Shown: positions 9,835 to 20,123 of the stretch, one piece after another
How the letters are laid out: each line of letters opens with the position of its first letter
Numbering within the stretch: position 1 is the first letter of the stretch
Translations under genes and position numbers: made by a program
Notes under the pieces: model-generated
Databases searched by the model: none
Seen by the model: the letters and a program-made list of their open reading frames with translations, nothing else
Told to the model about the DNA's origin: nothing
Origin: an uncultured Sphingomonadaceae bacterium
GTDB lineage: Bacteria > Pseudomonadota > Alphaproteobacteria > Sphingomonadales > Sphingomonadaceae
Assembly: GCA_947497315.1 (NCBI GenBank)
Contig: CANMFX010000004.1
Coordinates: forward strand, 1 to 64,000
Length of the DNA stretch: 64,000 nucleotides
Direction: 5' to 3'

Positions 9835-11262
9835 ATGGCAAAACGCTATAGGGCAAAGACGCGATGGAATTTGTCGATTCCAGCCAACATATTCATTTTT
9901 CAGGATCATATTATCGCCAGCCAGACCGCCATATTCCTAACCGGTAGTCCGATGCGGCATATTACCGTGATGACGTTAACGGCAAGCATCGGTTTGCTGA
10001 CGATGTTCGTCGTCGATTTTGTCGATCTGCTCTACATCGCCCAACTGGGCGATAGCGCACTGACCGCGGCAATGGGCTTTGCTGCGACCATCCTGTTTTT
10101 CGGTACAGCTTTCAATATCGGACTGATGATAGCTGCGAGCGCCCTGGCAGCACGGAAAATCGGTCAAGGAGATACCGGCTATGCGCGCCGCTATCTGACC
10201 AACATATTGGCGCTCAGCATGATGCTGATAATCCCGCTGGCGATCATTTTCTTTGTCTTTGCACCGCAAATACTGGATCTTGCCGGCGCCACGGGAACCG
10301 CGAAAGAAGCCGCAACCGGCTATATCCGCATTGTCGCCCCGTTCATGCCATTCAGTGTCACGGCCATGGTATGTTCCGGCTTTCTGCGCGCACACGGAGC
10401 GGCCCGGCGCGCGATGAACGTTACGCTGAGCATGGGCATTGCTAATGCCATACTCGATCCGATTTTCATCTTTGGTTTCGGGCTGGGCGTAAACGGCGCA
10501 GCCATGGCCACAGCTTGTGCGGCCATCGTGTCCTCTGTCTTGGCCGTAGGGCCTATTATCAAGCATTATGGCGGTTTCCAGAAACTCTCTTCCGTATTGT
10601 TCAAGGAGGATCTGAAACCGGTCATGGCGATACTGGTACCCGCCATCATGACCAATGTGGCGACCCCTGTAGGCGGCTTCATTTCATACCGTTTCATCGC
10701 CAGCTATCCCGATGAGGTGATTGCCGGGTTTGCCGTTATGGGCCGGGTTGTACCCGTCGCTTTCTGCCTGCTTTTCTCACTATCGGGAGCAGTTGGACCG
10801 ATAATCGGTCAGAATTTCGGTGCGCTGCAATTTGACCGCATCCGGCTGACCATCAAGCAGGCAATGGGCTTTGCGCTGGGCTATACGCTGCTTGTCTGGC
10901 CGCTCCTCTTCTTTCTCCAGGGACCGATCGGCGATCTGTTCAATTTACGGGGCGAGGGCCGCGAGGTCTTTTGGCTTTTCGCGGTCTTTCTGACCCCGTT
11001 ATTCTTTTTCAACGGCATGTTGTTCATAGCAAATGCCGCTTGTAACAATCTGGAGCGTCCAGCCTGGTCAACAATAATGAACTGGGCACGCAACACTTTG
11101 GGTATATTGCCGTTTCTCTGGATTGGTGGGGCGCTTTACGGGCTGCCGGGCATCGTTATCGGACCAGCCATTGGTGGCGTCATGTTTGGCGTTATCGGCT
11201 ATGCCATTGCCCGTCATCTGGTGAACATTCAGGAAGCGAATCACGCTTCTGACAAGGACTGA
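9835..11262 (+). CDS. MATE family efflux transporter
   Basis: The 475-residue protein is made of about 12 hydrophobic helices in two repeats and begins its core with the MATE-like FLTGSPMRHITVMTLTAS...DFVDLLYIAQLGDSALTAA. Such transporters export cationic drugs or metabolites using Na+ or H+. The ATG at 9835 gives a 30-residue leader before the usual domain start; an internal start near 9952 is possible, and no strong ribosome binding site settles it. It stands alone between the DUF2891 operon (divergent) and the SleB-like hydrolase. Confidence 0.9.
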   Translation: MAKRYRAKTRWNLSIPANIFIFQDHIIASQTAIFLTGSPMRHITVMTLTASIGLLTMFVVDFVDLLYIAQLGDSALTAAMGFAATILFFGTAFNIGLMIAASALAARKIGQGDTGYARRYLTNILALSMMLIIPLAIIFFVFAPQILDLAGATGTAKEAATGYIRIVAPFMPFSVTAMVCSGFLRAHGAARRAMNVTLSMGIANAILDPIFIFGFGLGVNGAAMATACAAIVSSVLAVGPIIKHYGGFQKLSSVLFKEDLKPVMAILVPAIMTNVATPVGGFISYRFIASYPDEVIAGFAVMGRVVPVAFCLLFSLSGAVGPIIGQNFGALQFDRIRLTIKQAMGFALGYTLLVWPLLFFLQGPIGDLFNLRGEGREVFWLFAVFLTPLFFFNGMLFIANAACNNLERPAWSTIMNWARNTLGILPFLWIGGALYGLPGIVIGPAIGGVMFGVIGYAIARHLVNIQEANHASDKD

Positions 11263-11429
11263 GAAAGAGATTCGCTCTGCCAGGGCAGTCCGATTTTTAC
11301 AGCAGGTCGGGCATTTCTGATAGCTGCCCCGCGGAATTGCTGGGTTAACCATTTAACGCCTGCCAGCGCCTCGTCCCATCTTGAAACACCTAGTTTTTGG
11401 AAGGCGATAGCATTGGGCAAAGGCTTTAA

Positions 11430-12860
11430 TTGCGGTGCTTTCAGCCCGTTTGGGCCTTTGCAGGTGTTTTGAAAATTACAGTGCGCGTTCCTCCTCCCTA
11501 TGTGCCGCAGCTAGGCAGCGGCAGTTCGGCGATTGCCGGACCGGCTGGGTACGTCTACGCCCCTTCATCTGCAACAGCGCCTGCTCCTGCCGTTGCAGCT
11601 GATCCAGCCCCGCCGAAACGGATCCAAGAACCTTCAACACCAACTGCCGTCACCGATATCGGAAAGCCGGAACCGCAGGCCGAAAAGCCTTGGCGTTTGC
11701 CGCGCTGGCTGACGCTCAATGTTCGGGAGCGGATATTGCTGGGCCTGCTGATTTTCAGCCTGATCATGGTACCCGCGACCATGCCGCGGGCTGGCCTTGA
11801 CGCACAGCAATATAATCCCAGTGATCCCAATCTTCAGCCAGTCGAGCGGGCCGAGGAGAATTTCGCAGGCTCCGCTTTTTACTTTATCGACCCTGGCTAT
11901 GCGATCCCGCAAAATTACGCGGAGCTGGCGATTGATCCGCTGGCCGAACCGGGCGGAACCGAGATTGGCGACCTGCTAACCAGCGGAAGCGGCATTGGAA
12001 CCGCCAGCCGAGATCAAACCGCGTCAGCTCATCTGATTCGCCCGGTCGCGTTCCGCGCCTCGCTGATCGACAATAGTCGCGCGCTGCAGTGCTTGACTTC
12101 GGCCATTTATTACGAAGCAGGACTGGAGCCTGACGCCGGACAACGCGCGGTCGCCCAGGTCGTTCTGAACCGCGTTCGCCATCCCAGCTATCCGCGCACC
12201 GTTTGCGGCGTGGTTTTTCAGGGCAGCGAGCGCAGCACAGGGTGCCAGTTTTCTTATACCTGTGACGGGGCCCTGCGCCGCACGCCGTCGAAATATCACT
12301 GGAACCGGGCCAAGAAGGTCGCTGCTTTAGCGCTGGGCGGAAAAATCGCATCTCCAGTCGGTACGGCGACGCACTATCACACCACGGAAATTTATCCTTA
12401 CTGGGCACCCAGCTTGCGATTCCTTGGCACCATCGGTGCGCACCGCTTCTACAGCTGGAAGGGCAGTGCTGGAAGAGCCAGTGCCTTCAACCAGAGCTAT
12501 CGCGGTGGGGAACCCCTGCCCGCACCAAATCCGCGCAAAGATAGTCCGAATCAGGCTCCGTCACTCGACCCAATCGCTCTCGAAAAAGCCTATGAAGCCG
12601 GACGCCGCAAAGCACAGGAAGAAGCCGCAAAGTCAGAAAAAGCGGCGGCAATTGCAGCAGATAACGCACGGCGTCACAGCTTGCCGGCACCTGTGATCGC
12701 CGCGGGAAAACCCAAAACCTATCAAGCGCCCCGCTACAGCAAGGAAGCCTTGAAAAAAGGCGGAGAAAAAGCCTTTGCTGGTCAGAAATTGCCAAATGTC
12801 AGCCAGGTCAAACCAGAATATCGTAATGCTGGTACTTGGAAAACCAAACCGGGTAGTTAG
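11430..12860 (+). CDS. SleB-like cell wall hydrolase, membrane anchored
   Basis: The C-terminal half has the Hydrolase_2 (SleB-type) domain: AIYYEAGLEPDAGQRAVAQV with the presumed catalytic Glu, VVFQGSERSTGCQFSYTCDG and GTATHYHT. Members cleave peptidoglycan glycan strands. An Ala/Pro-rich N-terminus precedes one membrane helix (ILLGLLIFSLIMVPATM), so the enzyme faces the periplasm. A Lys/Ala-rich tail (about 390-476) follows the domain. The start is unsure: TTG 11430 gives the longest form, GTG 11481 a shorter one that still keeps the anchor. It is upstream of DAHP synthase but separated by 120 bp. Confidence 0.85.
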   Translation: MRCFQPVWAFAGVLKITVRVPPPYVPQLGSGSSAIAGPAGYVYAPSSATAPAPAVAADPAPPKRIQEPSTPTAVTDIGKPEPQAEKPWRLPRWLTLNVRERILLGLLIFSLIMVPATMPRAGLDAQQYNPSDPNLQPVERAEENFAGSAFYFIDPGYAIPQNYAELAIDPLAEPGGTEIGDLLTSGSGIGTASRDQTASAHLIRPVAFRASLIDNSRALQCLTSAIYYEAGLEPDAGQRAVAQVVLNRVRHPSYPRTVCGVVFQGSERSTGCQFSYTCDGALRRTPSKYHWNRAKKVAALALGGKIASPVGTATHYHTTEIYPYWAPSLRFLGTIGAHRFYSWKGSAGRASAFNQSYRGGEPLPAPNPRKDSPNQAPSLDPIALEKAYEAGRRKAQEEAAKSEKAAAIAADNARRHSLPAPVIAAGKPKTYQAPRYSKEALKKGGEKAFAGQKLPNVSQVKPEYRNAGTWKTKPGS

Positions 12861-12980
12861 GTCGTGGGGCTAGGTCATTTGTTAGTTTCGGCCGCAACCA
12901 AACGGTGCTTTTGCTTGCCATTGCCCTTGAAACGAGCCTAAAGCCACCCGATTTTAAGCGAAAGACATTGGAGTGTGCTC

Positions 12981-14354
12981 ATGGCGACGAACTGGACGCC
13001 GAACGGTTGGAGAAATTTTGAAGGTCTGCAAATGCCGGACTATCCCGATGCTGCGAAGCTCGCGGATACAGAAAAGCTGCTTGGCACCTATCCACCGCTG
13101 GTCTTTGCCGGTGAGGCGCGCAGCCTGAAACAGGATCTGGCTGAAGTCGCAGAGGGCAAGGCCTTCCTGCTGCAAGGCGGTGATTGTGCCGAGAGCTTCG
13201 CCGAGTTCCATCCCAACAATATCCGCGACACATTTCGGGTCATCCTGCAAATGGCAGTGGTGCTCACCTACGCATCGAAAATGCCGATAGTGAAGCTGGG
13301 CCGGATGGCGGGGCAGTTTGCCAAGCCGCGTTCCGCCCCGACCGAGACGCAAGATGGTGTCGAAATGCCGAGCTATCGCGGTGACATTATCAATGGCATC
13401 GAATTTGAAGAAGGCCGCCGGGACCCTGATCCCGAGCGGATGATCCGTGCGTATAATCAGGCAGCGGCGACGCTCAACCTGCTGCGTGCCTTTTCGACCG
13501 GTGGCTATGCCAACCTGCAACAGGTTCATGGCTGGACCCATGATTTCATGAGCCGCAGCCCCTGGGCCAAGAAATTCGAAGAAATGGCTGACCGTATCGG
13601 TGAAGCCCTGTCTTTCATGGAAGCATGCGGCCTCAACCCTGATACAGTGCCGCAACTGAAAGGAACATCTTTCTACACCAGCCACGAAGCGTTGCTACTG
13701 CCCTATGAAGAAGCCTTGACGCGGCAGGACAGCCTGACCGGCGAATGGTATGACACCAGTGCCCACTTCCTGTGGATTGGCGACCGGACACGCTTTGAAG
13801 GCTCTGCCCATGTCGAGTTTCTGCGCGGCATCGGCAATCCGATTGGCATGAAATGCGGTCCATCGCTGAAGTCTGATGATCTGCTGAAAATGCTTGATAC
13901 GTTGAATCCCGCCCGCGAGGCTGGCCGGATCACACTGATCTCACGCTTTGGACATGACAAGGTGGAAAGCGGCCTCGCGCCGTTGGTCCGCGCGGTCAAA
14001 CAGGAAGGCCATCCGGTCATCTGGTCTTGCGATCCGATGCATGGCAATGTCATCAAGGCGGATAATGGTTACAAAACCCGGCCGTTCGAGCGCATCCTCG
14101 CAGAGGTTCGCGGCTTCTTTGCCGTACACCGCGCCGAAGGTACTCTGGCGGGCGGCATCCACTGCGAGATGACCGGTCAGAATGTGACCGAGTGCACCGG
14201 AGGTGCCGTTGCGATTACCGAAGCGGCACTGGGCGACCGTTATCATACCCATTGTGATCCCCGGCTAAACGCAGCGCAATCGCTGGAACTGGCATTCCTT
14301 TTGGCAGAAATGCTCAATCAGGAGCTTTCCGATCGCGCCCGCGAAGCAGCCTAG
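12981..14354 (+). CDS. Class II 3-deoxy-7-phosphoheptulonate (DAHP) synthase
   Basis: This enzyme condenses phosphoenolpyruvate and erythrose 4-phosphate, the first step of aromatic amino-acid synthesis. The 457-residue protein is of the plant/mycobacterial class II type: [65 protein letters not shown] and [21 protein letters not shown] 12981 is chosen because TTGGAG sits eight bases upstream. The small membrane-protein gene follows after three bases and is probably cotranscribed. Confidence 0.96.
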   Translation: MATNWTPNGWRNFEGLQMPDYPDAAKLADTEKLLGTYPPLVFAGEARSLKQDLAEVAEGKAFLLQGGDCAESFAEFHPNNIRDTFRVILQMAVVLTYASKMPIVKLGRMAGQFAKPRSAPTETQDGVEMPSYRGDIINGIEFEEGRRDPDPERMIRAYNQAAATLNLLRAFSTGGYANLQQVHGWTHDFMSRSPWAKKFEEMADRIGEALSFMEACGLNPDTVPQLKGTSFYTSHEALLLPYEEALTRQDSLTGEWYDTSAHFLWIGDRTRFEGSAHVEFLRGIGNPIGMKCGPSLKSDDLLKMLDTLNPAREAGRITLISRFGHDKVESGLAPLVRAVKQEGHPVIWSCDPMHGNVIKADNGYKTRPFERILAEVRGFFAVHRAEGTLAGGIHCEMTGQNVTECTGGAVAITEAALGDRYHTHCDPRLNAAQSLELAFLLAEMLNQELSDRAREAA

Positions 14355-14357
14355 GCA

Positions 14358-14591
14358 ATGGCGGATAGAATAAAGCCGGAACGAATGCGGCCAGAAGATT
14401 ATGCAGATGGAGGATCACCAATGAGCCGTGGCGCCACCTATGTTCGTAAAGAAATAGTCAGCAAAGGTGTTGGCTTTGGCAGCGCGCTTGCCATTGCGAT
14501 CAGCTTCACCACGCATCAGTCGGTTCTTTGGGCGATTATCCACGGCTTTTTTTCCTGGTTCTATGTTATATATTACGTGCTGACCCGCTGA
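14358..14591 (+). CDS. Small conserved-looking membrane protein
   Basis: The 77-residue product has a charged N-terminus (DRIKPERMRPEDYAD) and one or two C-terminal hydrophobic helices ending HGFFSWFYVIYYVLTR. The HQSVLWAIIHGFFSWFYVIY pattern occurs in several small bacterial membrane proteins of unknown role. It begins three bases after the DAHP synthase stop, so it should be in the same transcript. An internal ATG after a GGAGG at 14408-14412 (MSRGATYV) is a credible alternative start. Confidence 0.7.
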   Translation: MADRIKPERMRPEDYADGGSPMSRGATYVRKEIVSKGVGFGSALAIAISFTTHQSVLWAIIHGFFSWFYVIYYVLTR

Positions 14592-14691
14592 GGAACAAAC
14601 GACGATATCCGGCGTCGATCGCCTATTGTCGTGACATTTCTGGCCCATGGCATTATTGACCATAGCCGTCACTAACAAGCCGAGGACAGCT

Positions 14692-15240
14692 ATGCGCCGC
14701 CTTGCCATCCTTATGATACCGCTCGTCGCCATGACAACGAGCTGCGGCGGCCCAATTGAAACCCGGATTCAGACGGAGGCAAGTTCATCTTTGCCTGCCC
14801 AGAAGCAATATAGTTTCACGGCCAAACCGGAACAGAATAGCGCAGCTTATCAAACGGCACGCAAGATGGTTGCTGAAGCATTGGCAGCAAGAAACTTTGC
14901 TGCGACGGACAAGGCGCCGATACTGGTTCATATCGCCTTGGCAGATCGTCCTGCTTCCATCGCTATGACAACAGGTGAAAAGGATAATGTCAGCACGATT
15001 GCCGAACAAAAGGAGCGCAAACCATTGCAATCCTGTGATGATGTGGAACATCGCCTGACCATCAATATGGTCAACACCTCCGATGGAACGACCGTCTATT
15101 CCGGCACAGCGGCCGAATATCACTGCAAAGGGTCGATGGAGCAGTCTCTACCGCATCTGATTGACGCCGCTCTTTCCGATCTTGGGAATTCCGGTCAAAC
15201 AGCGAACAGTAAAGTCCGCACCCGAAACGGTATTGAATAG
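14692..15240 (+). CDS. Hypothetical lipoprotein (DUF4136-like)
   Basis: The 182-residue protein has a lipoprotein signal ending in the lipobox-like TTSC. The body (YSFTAKPEQNSAAYQTARKM, APILVHIALADRP, TTVYSGTAAEYHC) resembles the DUF4136/DUF3313 kind of small envelope lipoproteins, with a conserved C-terminal helix around QSLPHLIDAALSDL. ATG 14692 is preceded by CGAGGA; the longer frame start lacks a signal peptide. The function is unknown. It converges with the CHASE2 kinase gene, 10 bp away. Confidence 0.6.
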   Translation: MRRLAILMIPLVAMTTSCGGPIETRIQTEASSSLPAQKQYSFTAKPEQNSAAYQTARKMVAEALAARNFAATDKAPILVHIALADRPASIAMTTGEKDNVSTIAEQKERKPLQSCDDVEHRLTINMVNTSDGTTVYSGTAAEYHCKGSMEQSLPHLIDAALSDLGNSGQTANSKVRTRNGIE

Positions 15241-15250
15241 TTCTCCGATA

Positions 15251-17542
15251 TCAATCTGCGTCTGCCGGTTCCGGTGCCAGAGGCAATAATATCGTAAATT
15301 GTGCACCGCCTTCCCGGACATTCTCTGCGCGGATGGTACCGCCATGGCGCTCGATCACCGCCGCCACGAAGTTAAGCCCCAGACCGGTGCCTTTGACGAC
15401 CCCTTTTGAATCTGCATCGTTGCTCGCGAACCGCTCAAACAGATTGCCCAGCATGTCTTCAGCTATGCCATTGCCCTGATCTGTAATTGTCACGGACACA
15501 AAGGGCTGCTTGTCGAGGCTGATGTTACGAAGCAAGATCGAGATATGGCTGCTGTCAGGGCTGTATTTGATCGCATTGTCGATCAGGTTGGCGAAAGACC
15601 GGTAGAGGCTGGATGGCTCGCCGACGATGAACGCACCGTCCGTTTGATCGTCGACCGTTGATTTGATTCCCCGCTGTTTAGCAAGCGGCCACAAGCTATC
15701 ATTGGCTTCAATCACCAGGTCAGACAGCAGAATATCTTCGCCGGAAAATTCACTCGACTTTATTCGCGCCAGACCGACAAAATTATCGGCCAGCGCTAAA
15801 GTCCGTCGAGCATGGCTTTCGATCCGCTTGTTGTCATCCGTTGCATCCTGACCATCCAGCAGCGCCAATATCGCCGCCTGAGGGGACCGCATGTCATGAG
15901 ACAAAAGCTGCAAGACTTCTTCACGTTCCTGCGCCGCATTGGCGACTTCGGTTATGTCCGCAAGATAATGGATGTGCCCGCGCAATTCTCCTTCATTGGA
16001 TAATACCCGAGCCCTGCGCATCGCGAAAACCTCATCATTCAGCGAGGTGAAATCGATATAATCATGTTCGCGCGCTTGCTGGTCCAGCGCCAGGTAATTT
16101 TTGACATCGCCCAGATCTTCAGGCGCAACAAAGCGATCCAGCATGTCATCAAGCGCCAGATCCTGAGCACCATCCTCGACCCCGGTTTGCGCCAGTTTGT
16201 TGACAAATTTGACCTTGCCATCGAGGTCGGTGATGAACATCGGGTCGGGTAAATTGGTCAGTGCATCGGTAATGAACCGGCGCAGGTCACGAACATGCTT
16301 GATGGCATGGGCTAACTCTTCGGCTTGTTCGGTTACCAGATCCACCGGACCCAGCGAGCTTTGCAGAACAGGAATATCGGGTGTTTCGGAGCGATAATTT
16401 TTCAACTCACCGCCCATGAAGTCACTGGTCGCCTGCAGTCGGCGCCATCCCCAGACCGGGTAGACCAGCCCCAGTCCGACCAGCGCCGCGCCGGGCGCAA
16501 ACCATATCTGAAAGGACAACAGAACGGCGCTGGCGACCAATATGACGGCAACCAACCCGATCGAGACAAAGATCGTTGTTCGGGGCCGCCAGCGCCAGAA
16601 ACCGATCAGCAATATCCAGGTCGGGATCAGCGACAGAAGGATTTGCGTGCCTGTCGAAACGGGTGCAATAAAATTGTCGGCCATGATATCATTCAGCATA
16701 TTGGCCATAATCTCGACACCGGCGACAGTACCACCATCGCCAAGCGGCGCAGGATGCTGGTCACCCAACCCTTGGGCGGTTGCGCCTATCAATATGATCT
16801 TGTCATTCAGAAACGCTGCCGGAATTTCGCCATTTACGACTGCAGCATATGGGACCTGGGAAAAGGCCCCGCGGTTCGCATAGGGCATGAGTAAAGGTTT
16901 CTGACAATTTTCAAGACTGTCAAAGGCCGATGAACGACCACCACTCACACTGCGATAGACCTGTTCCATGAGATGCGGCCAGACCGTCTTGGCACTATCC
17001 GCAGGGTCAGTGATTCCGCCAAAACATAATGATGTCCGGCGTACTACGCTGTCACGATCGAACAGAAGATTGACGTGCCCGATTCCGGTAACAGCCTCTT
17101 TCAGGGGTGTAATTGGCTCTTTGACATCAAAATCTGCCCCATTGCTCCCCGGGAAGACAAAGTGCAGCGGCAGAAACAGATTATCATTTTGCCGGGCCGC
17201 CTGTGCCATCAACTGGTCTTCATCAGTGTCACCGGGTTCGCTTAGCAATATATCGAATGCAATCGCTTTTGGCTTTGCATCCGCCAATATGTTGAACAAA
17301 TTTGCATGTCGATCGCGCGGCCATGGCCATTTGCCAAAAGCGGCCAGACTGTCTTCATCGACAGCGACAATCAGAATTTCTTCGGATGCCTCCGGACGAT
17401 CATATTCAGAAAGCTGGTCATAAAGTAGGTTGTCAAAGCCGGAGAGACTGTTCCAATAGATCAGTGCAGTGACTATCAGCGATGCCGCAAGCGCCACACC
17501 GGCCCATTCAATTCCGAGGCGGCGACGCAGTTTCATGGACAA
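15251..17542 (-). CDS. CHASE2-domain sensor histidine kinase
   Basis: The 763-residue protein has one N-terminal helix, a large extracytoplasmic CHASE2 domain (about 35-290; LYDQLSEYDRP, VAVDEDSLAAFGKWPWPR, IAFDILL, LIGATAQG), three helices (300-365), a PAS domain (about 422-530) and a HisKA/HATPase core with H549 (LSHDMRSP), N656 (NLIDNAIKY) and GTGLGLNFVAAVIERHGG. CHASE2 is also found on adenylate cyclases; here the output is a kinase. It is the last gene of an operon with a response regulator and a FecR/LysM protein, its likely partners. Confidence 0.93.
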   Translation of the reverse strand: MSMKLRRRLGIEWAGVALAASLIVTALIYWNSLSGFDNLLYDQLSEYDRPEASEEILIVAVDEDSLAAFGKWPWPRDRHANLFNILADAKPKAIAFDILLSEPGDTDEDQLMAQAARQNDNLFLPLHFVFPGSNGADFDVKEPITPLKEAVTGIGHVNLLFDRDSVVRRTSLCFGGITDPADSAKTVWPHLMEQVYRSVSGGRSSAFDSLENCQKPLLMPYANRGAFSQVPYAAVVNGEIPAAFLNDKIILIGATAQGLGDQHPAPLGDGGTVAGVEIMANMLNDIMADNFIAPVSTGTQILLSLIPTWILLIGFWRWRPRTTIFVSIGLVAVILVASAVLLSFQIWFAPGAALVGLGLVYPVWGWRRLQATSDFMGGELKNYRSETPDIPVLQSSLGPVDLVTEQAEELAHAIKHVRDLRRFITDALTNLPDPMFITDLDGKVKFVNKLAQTGVEDGAQDLALDDMLDRFVAPEDLGDVKNYLALDQQAREHDYIDFTSLNDEVFAMRRARVLSNEGELRGHIHYLADITEVANAAQEREEVLQLLSHDMRSPQAAILALLDGQDATDDNKRIESHARRTLALADNFVGLARIKSSEFSGEDILLSDLVIEANDSLWPLAKQRGIKSTVDDQTDGAFIVGEPSSLYRSFANLIDNAIKYSPDSSHISILLRNISLDKQPFVSVTITDQGNGIAEDMLGNLFERFASNDADSKGVVKGTGLGLNFVAAVIERHGGTIRAENVREGGAQFTILLPLAPEPADAD

Positions 17543-17610
17543 TCAACTCTCCACATACAGACAAAGGCGACCCAGTATATCTTTGGCAGTCCGGCCGCTA
17601 ACCGACGGTC

Positions 17611-18984
17611 CTAGCCAGCTACCGTCAATTTTTCGAAATCGGTCCATTTCTGAAACACGTCGGTATCTTCCGGGTCCGCAGAATATTGTGTGACCCCCAC
17701 GCGCCAGTAATATTCGCCATCGGGCAAATCGGACAAAGTGATGATTTCGCGGGTCAGACCAGCTTCATCGACAATCGGAACGGCATTCGTGTCGCCGAGC
17801 AGCAATTGAAAACGATAGACGCGTTTACCCTTGCCGGCACCCGACCATTTGAATCGATAACCAAAATCACCCTTGCCGGCACTGCCGCTGAGCGTACTTA
17901 ACTGTCGCTTGAAGGAATAGGTCGCGGGCATCCCTTCAAAACCATCACGTCCAAAGGCGGTTGCCTTGGCAAAATAACGTCCGTCTTCGATGCCAGACAG
18001 GCTGATTGTCGTCCCGTCACTCAGTTGCTCGGTCACAATGTCAACAAAGCCGGCGTCCGTTGAAATAAGGATACGGTGGGCATCGGCCGCTTCTCGTGGT
18101 TCCACGACAAATTCCAGCGTGTCTTCGGATTGCACCTTGGCCGGATCGACAAGTTCAGGCGGCGTCAGCAAATCCGCTTTCGCAAGATCACCGGTGATAG
18201 TCGCAGCAGCGCCAGTGCCGGCCGGAACCGACACTATGTTCGCGCTGTCGAGACTCTCCCCCGCAGCAACGTCAACCGCGCCTTCAACTGTCTCCGAATA
18301 GGCCGTGCCTGTCGCTTCATCGACGCGCGTCCGGTAGTCCGTACCCCGAACGGCGGAAACGGCCACCGGTGTGCGAACACGGTACCGATCCGCCTTCTTG
18401 TCGAAAGGCGTGACTTTTGAGCGTATCCGTCCGCCATCCACTGCCAGTTCATAGTCCACGCTGTCGGTAAGAAGAATATGCCGCAGGCGCGTAATCCGCA
18501 TCTTGCTGTTGGATGGCATGGAAATACGCGATCCATCTTCTAATTCCAGTGTCAAAAAACTGCCTGCTGCGGTCGCCAGCCTGCTACCCTCCGTGATACC
18601 GAGGCCTGTCACTGGGGCGATGGTCTGACCATCACGAGCGATGGAAACATTGCCGCGAAAAGCACTCAAACTGGCCTCACTCGGCCGGTACTTCAGCAGG
18701 CGGAACGGGATCGATATGGTTTTTCCGACAGGAATGAAACGAGGGTTTGCTATCCGGTTGAGCCGCTGCACCGTCACATAGTCGGAGCGCTTGCGCATAT
18801 ATTTTCCAGCGAGTTCGATCAGGGTATCACCGCGCTTGAACACATATTCAACACGTTCATTATTGGCAGAAGACTGGGCCTGCGCGATATGCGGTGAGAC
18901 AGAAACCGAAGCCAGTAAAAGCAGGGATGAAAGCTGCAAGCATTTGAGATATTTTCGCTTACGTCTTCCAAAGGTCATGGTCAT
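17611..18984 (-). CDS. LysM and FecR domain exported protein
   Basis: After a signal peptide (to about residue 36, ending IAQAQ) comes a LysM-like module (FKRGDTLIELAGKYM...GKTISIPF, about 48-92), then a FecR domain (about 100-240; GSFLTLELEDGSRI, TPVAVSAVRGTDYRT) and fibronectin-like C-terminal repeats. FecR modules bind polymer or signal ligands in the periplasm and LysM binds peptidoglycan. The gene overlaps the upstream response regulator stop as ATGA and precedes the CHASE2 kinase by 68 bp, suggesting it is the periplasmic sensor partner of that system. Confidence 0.88.
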   Translation of the reverse strand: MTMTFGRRKRKYLKCLQLSSLLLLASVSVSPHIAQAQSSANNERVEYVFKRGDTLIELAGKYMRKRSDYVTVQRLNRIANPRFIPVGKTISIPFRLLKYRPSEASLSAFRGNVSIARDGQTIAPVTGLGITEGSRLATAAGSFLTLELEDGSRISMPSNSKMRITRLRHILLTDSVDYELAVDGGRIRSKVTPFDKKADRYRVRTPVAVSAVRGTDYRTRVDEATGTAYSETVEGAVDVAAGESLDSANIVSVPAGTGAAATITGDLAKADLLTPPELVDPAKVQSEDTLEFVVEPREAADAHRILISTDAGFVDIVTEQLSDGTTISLSGIEDGRYFAKATAFGRDGFEGMPATYSFKRQLSTLSGSAGKGDFGYRFKWSGAGKGKRVYRFQLLLGDTNAVPIVDEAGLTREIITLSDLPDGEYYWRVGVTQYSADPEDTDVFQKWTDFEKLTVAG

Positions 18985-19676
18985 ACCCCGTTGCTTAATG
19001 TCTCCAGTCTGTAGCCATAACCGAAAACGGTGAAAATCCGAAACCCGTTCTCAGGCGTTAGCGATAATTTGGACCGCACCCGCGACACATGCATGTCCAG
19101 CGTACGGGTCGCCAGATGTGCATTGGTCCGCCAGACCGTTTCCATAATATAGCGCCGCGACAAAGTCCGGTCGCGATTACGGAACATCAAATCGGTCAAT
19201 TCAAATTCCTTCGCGGTCAACGCCACTTCCGTTTTGTTATGCCGGACCTTCTGTTCGATACGGTCCAGAATATAGTCACCATATTGCGCCGTTGTTTCCA
19301 TCGCCGTAGAGCCGTTGCCGCGCCGAAGGATCGCATTGATCCGGGCAGCGATTACATTCGGATCTTCCGGTTTCGTGATATAATCATCGGCACCAGCATT
19401 TAGTGCATCGCTGATATCCTGTTTTGCCGTGCGGCTTGTCATCATCATAACCGGTGGACGATCATCGACCGCACCTTCCATCCATTCCAGGATCTGCATG
19501 CCGGTCTTGCCAGGCATGTTCCAATCCAGGATTACCAGATCGAAAGTGTCACGCAGCAAGGCATTGGCCAAAGCGTCGCCATCTGCAAAACCCACGAAAA
19601 CATGGCCTTGCTCTTCAACAATTTTACCCAAAAAATCTACGACTTCTCTATCGTCGTCTGCAATTGCTATGCGCAT
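18981..19676 (-). CDS. OmpR/PhoB-type response regulator
   Basis: The 231-residue protein has a receiver domain with D7-D9 and phosphoacceptor D51 (LVILDWNMPGKTG), the switch Thr in MMTSR and Lys in ITKPED, then a winged-helix DNA-binding domain (VALTAKEFELTDLMF...TRTLDMHVSRVRSKL...TVFGYGYRLE). I start at ATG 19676, preceded by GGGGAAAA; the frame continues 66 codons upstream without domain similarity. It heads the three-gene operon with the FecR/LysM protein and CHASE2 kinase. Confidence 0.93.
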   Translation of the reverse strand: MRIAIADDDREVVDFLGKIVEEQGHVFVGFADGDALANALLRDTFDLVILDWNMPGKTGMQILEWMEGAVDDRPPVMMMTSRTAKQDISDALNAGADDYITKPEDPNVIAARINAILRRGNGSTAMETTAQYGDYILDRIEQKVRHNKTEVALTAKEFELTDLMFRNRDRTLSRRYIMETVWRTNAHLATRTLDMHVSRVRSKLSLTPENGFRIFTVFGYGYRLETLSNGV

Positions 19677-19957
19677 ACGTGTTTTCCCCGGCAGCGAAAG
19701 CAAACATCCCATTGCTTCCGCCTCATATAAATTCCCAACCCGGATTTTGTTTACATCTATGTTCGTGGATTTTACCAGAGCCACGACACCTAATTTACAT
19801 AGCTTTACATAATAAATGGGAATTTTACCAAAACGGCCATCGATTTCTTCGTCTGGAAGGCACGTTTCATCCAAATCGGTGCGAATTTACAGGTCGTAGT
19901 GGAGATAATGAGCAGCAGTGATTCGATTTGTCATATTGCAAGGACAACATATCGAAT

Positions 19958-20031
19958 GGTTGGGGTGGCAGGATTCGAACCTGCGCATGGCGGCATCAAA
20001 AGCCGCTGCCTTACCACTTGGCGACACCCCA
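19958..20031 (-). tRNA. tRNA-Gln (TTG anticodon)
   Basis: On the minus strand the acceptor TGGGGTG pairs with CACCCCA. The anticodon stem GCGGC/GCCGC encloses TTTTGAT with anticodon TTG, and the T arm contains GGTTCGAATCC. Discriminator A and an encoded CCA follow. It lies between the response-regulator operon and ilvE. Confidence 0.96.
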
Positions 20032-20123
20032 ATATTGGCCGCTTCATTCGTCAGCGAAGGGGCCTAATATCCAACTTACCCGAAAGGGGCAAGGGGCAGT
20101 TACAGCTATTTTAGCACATTGTT

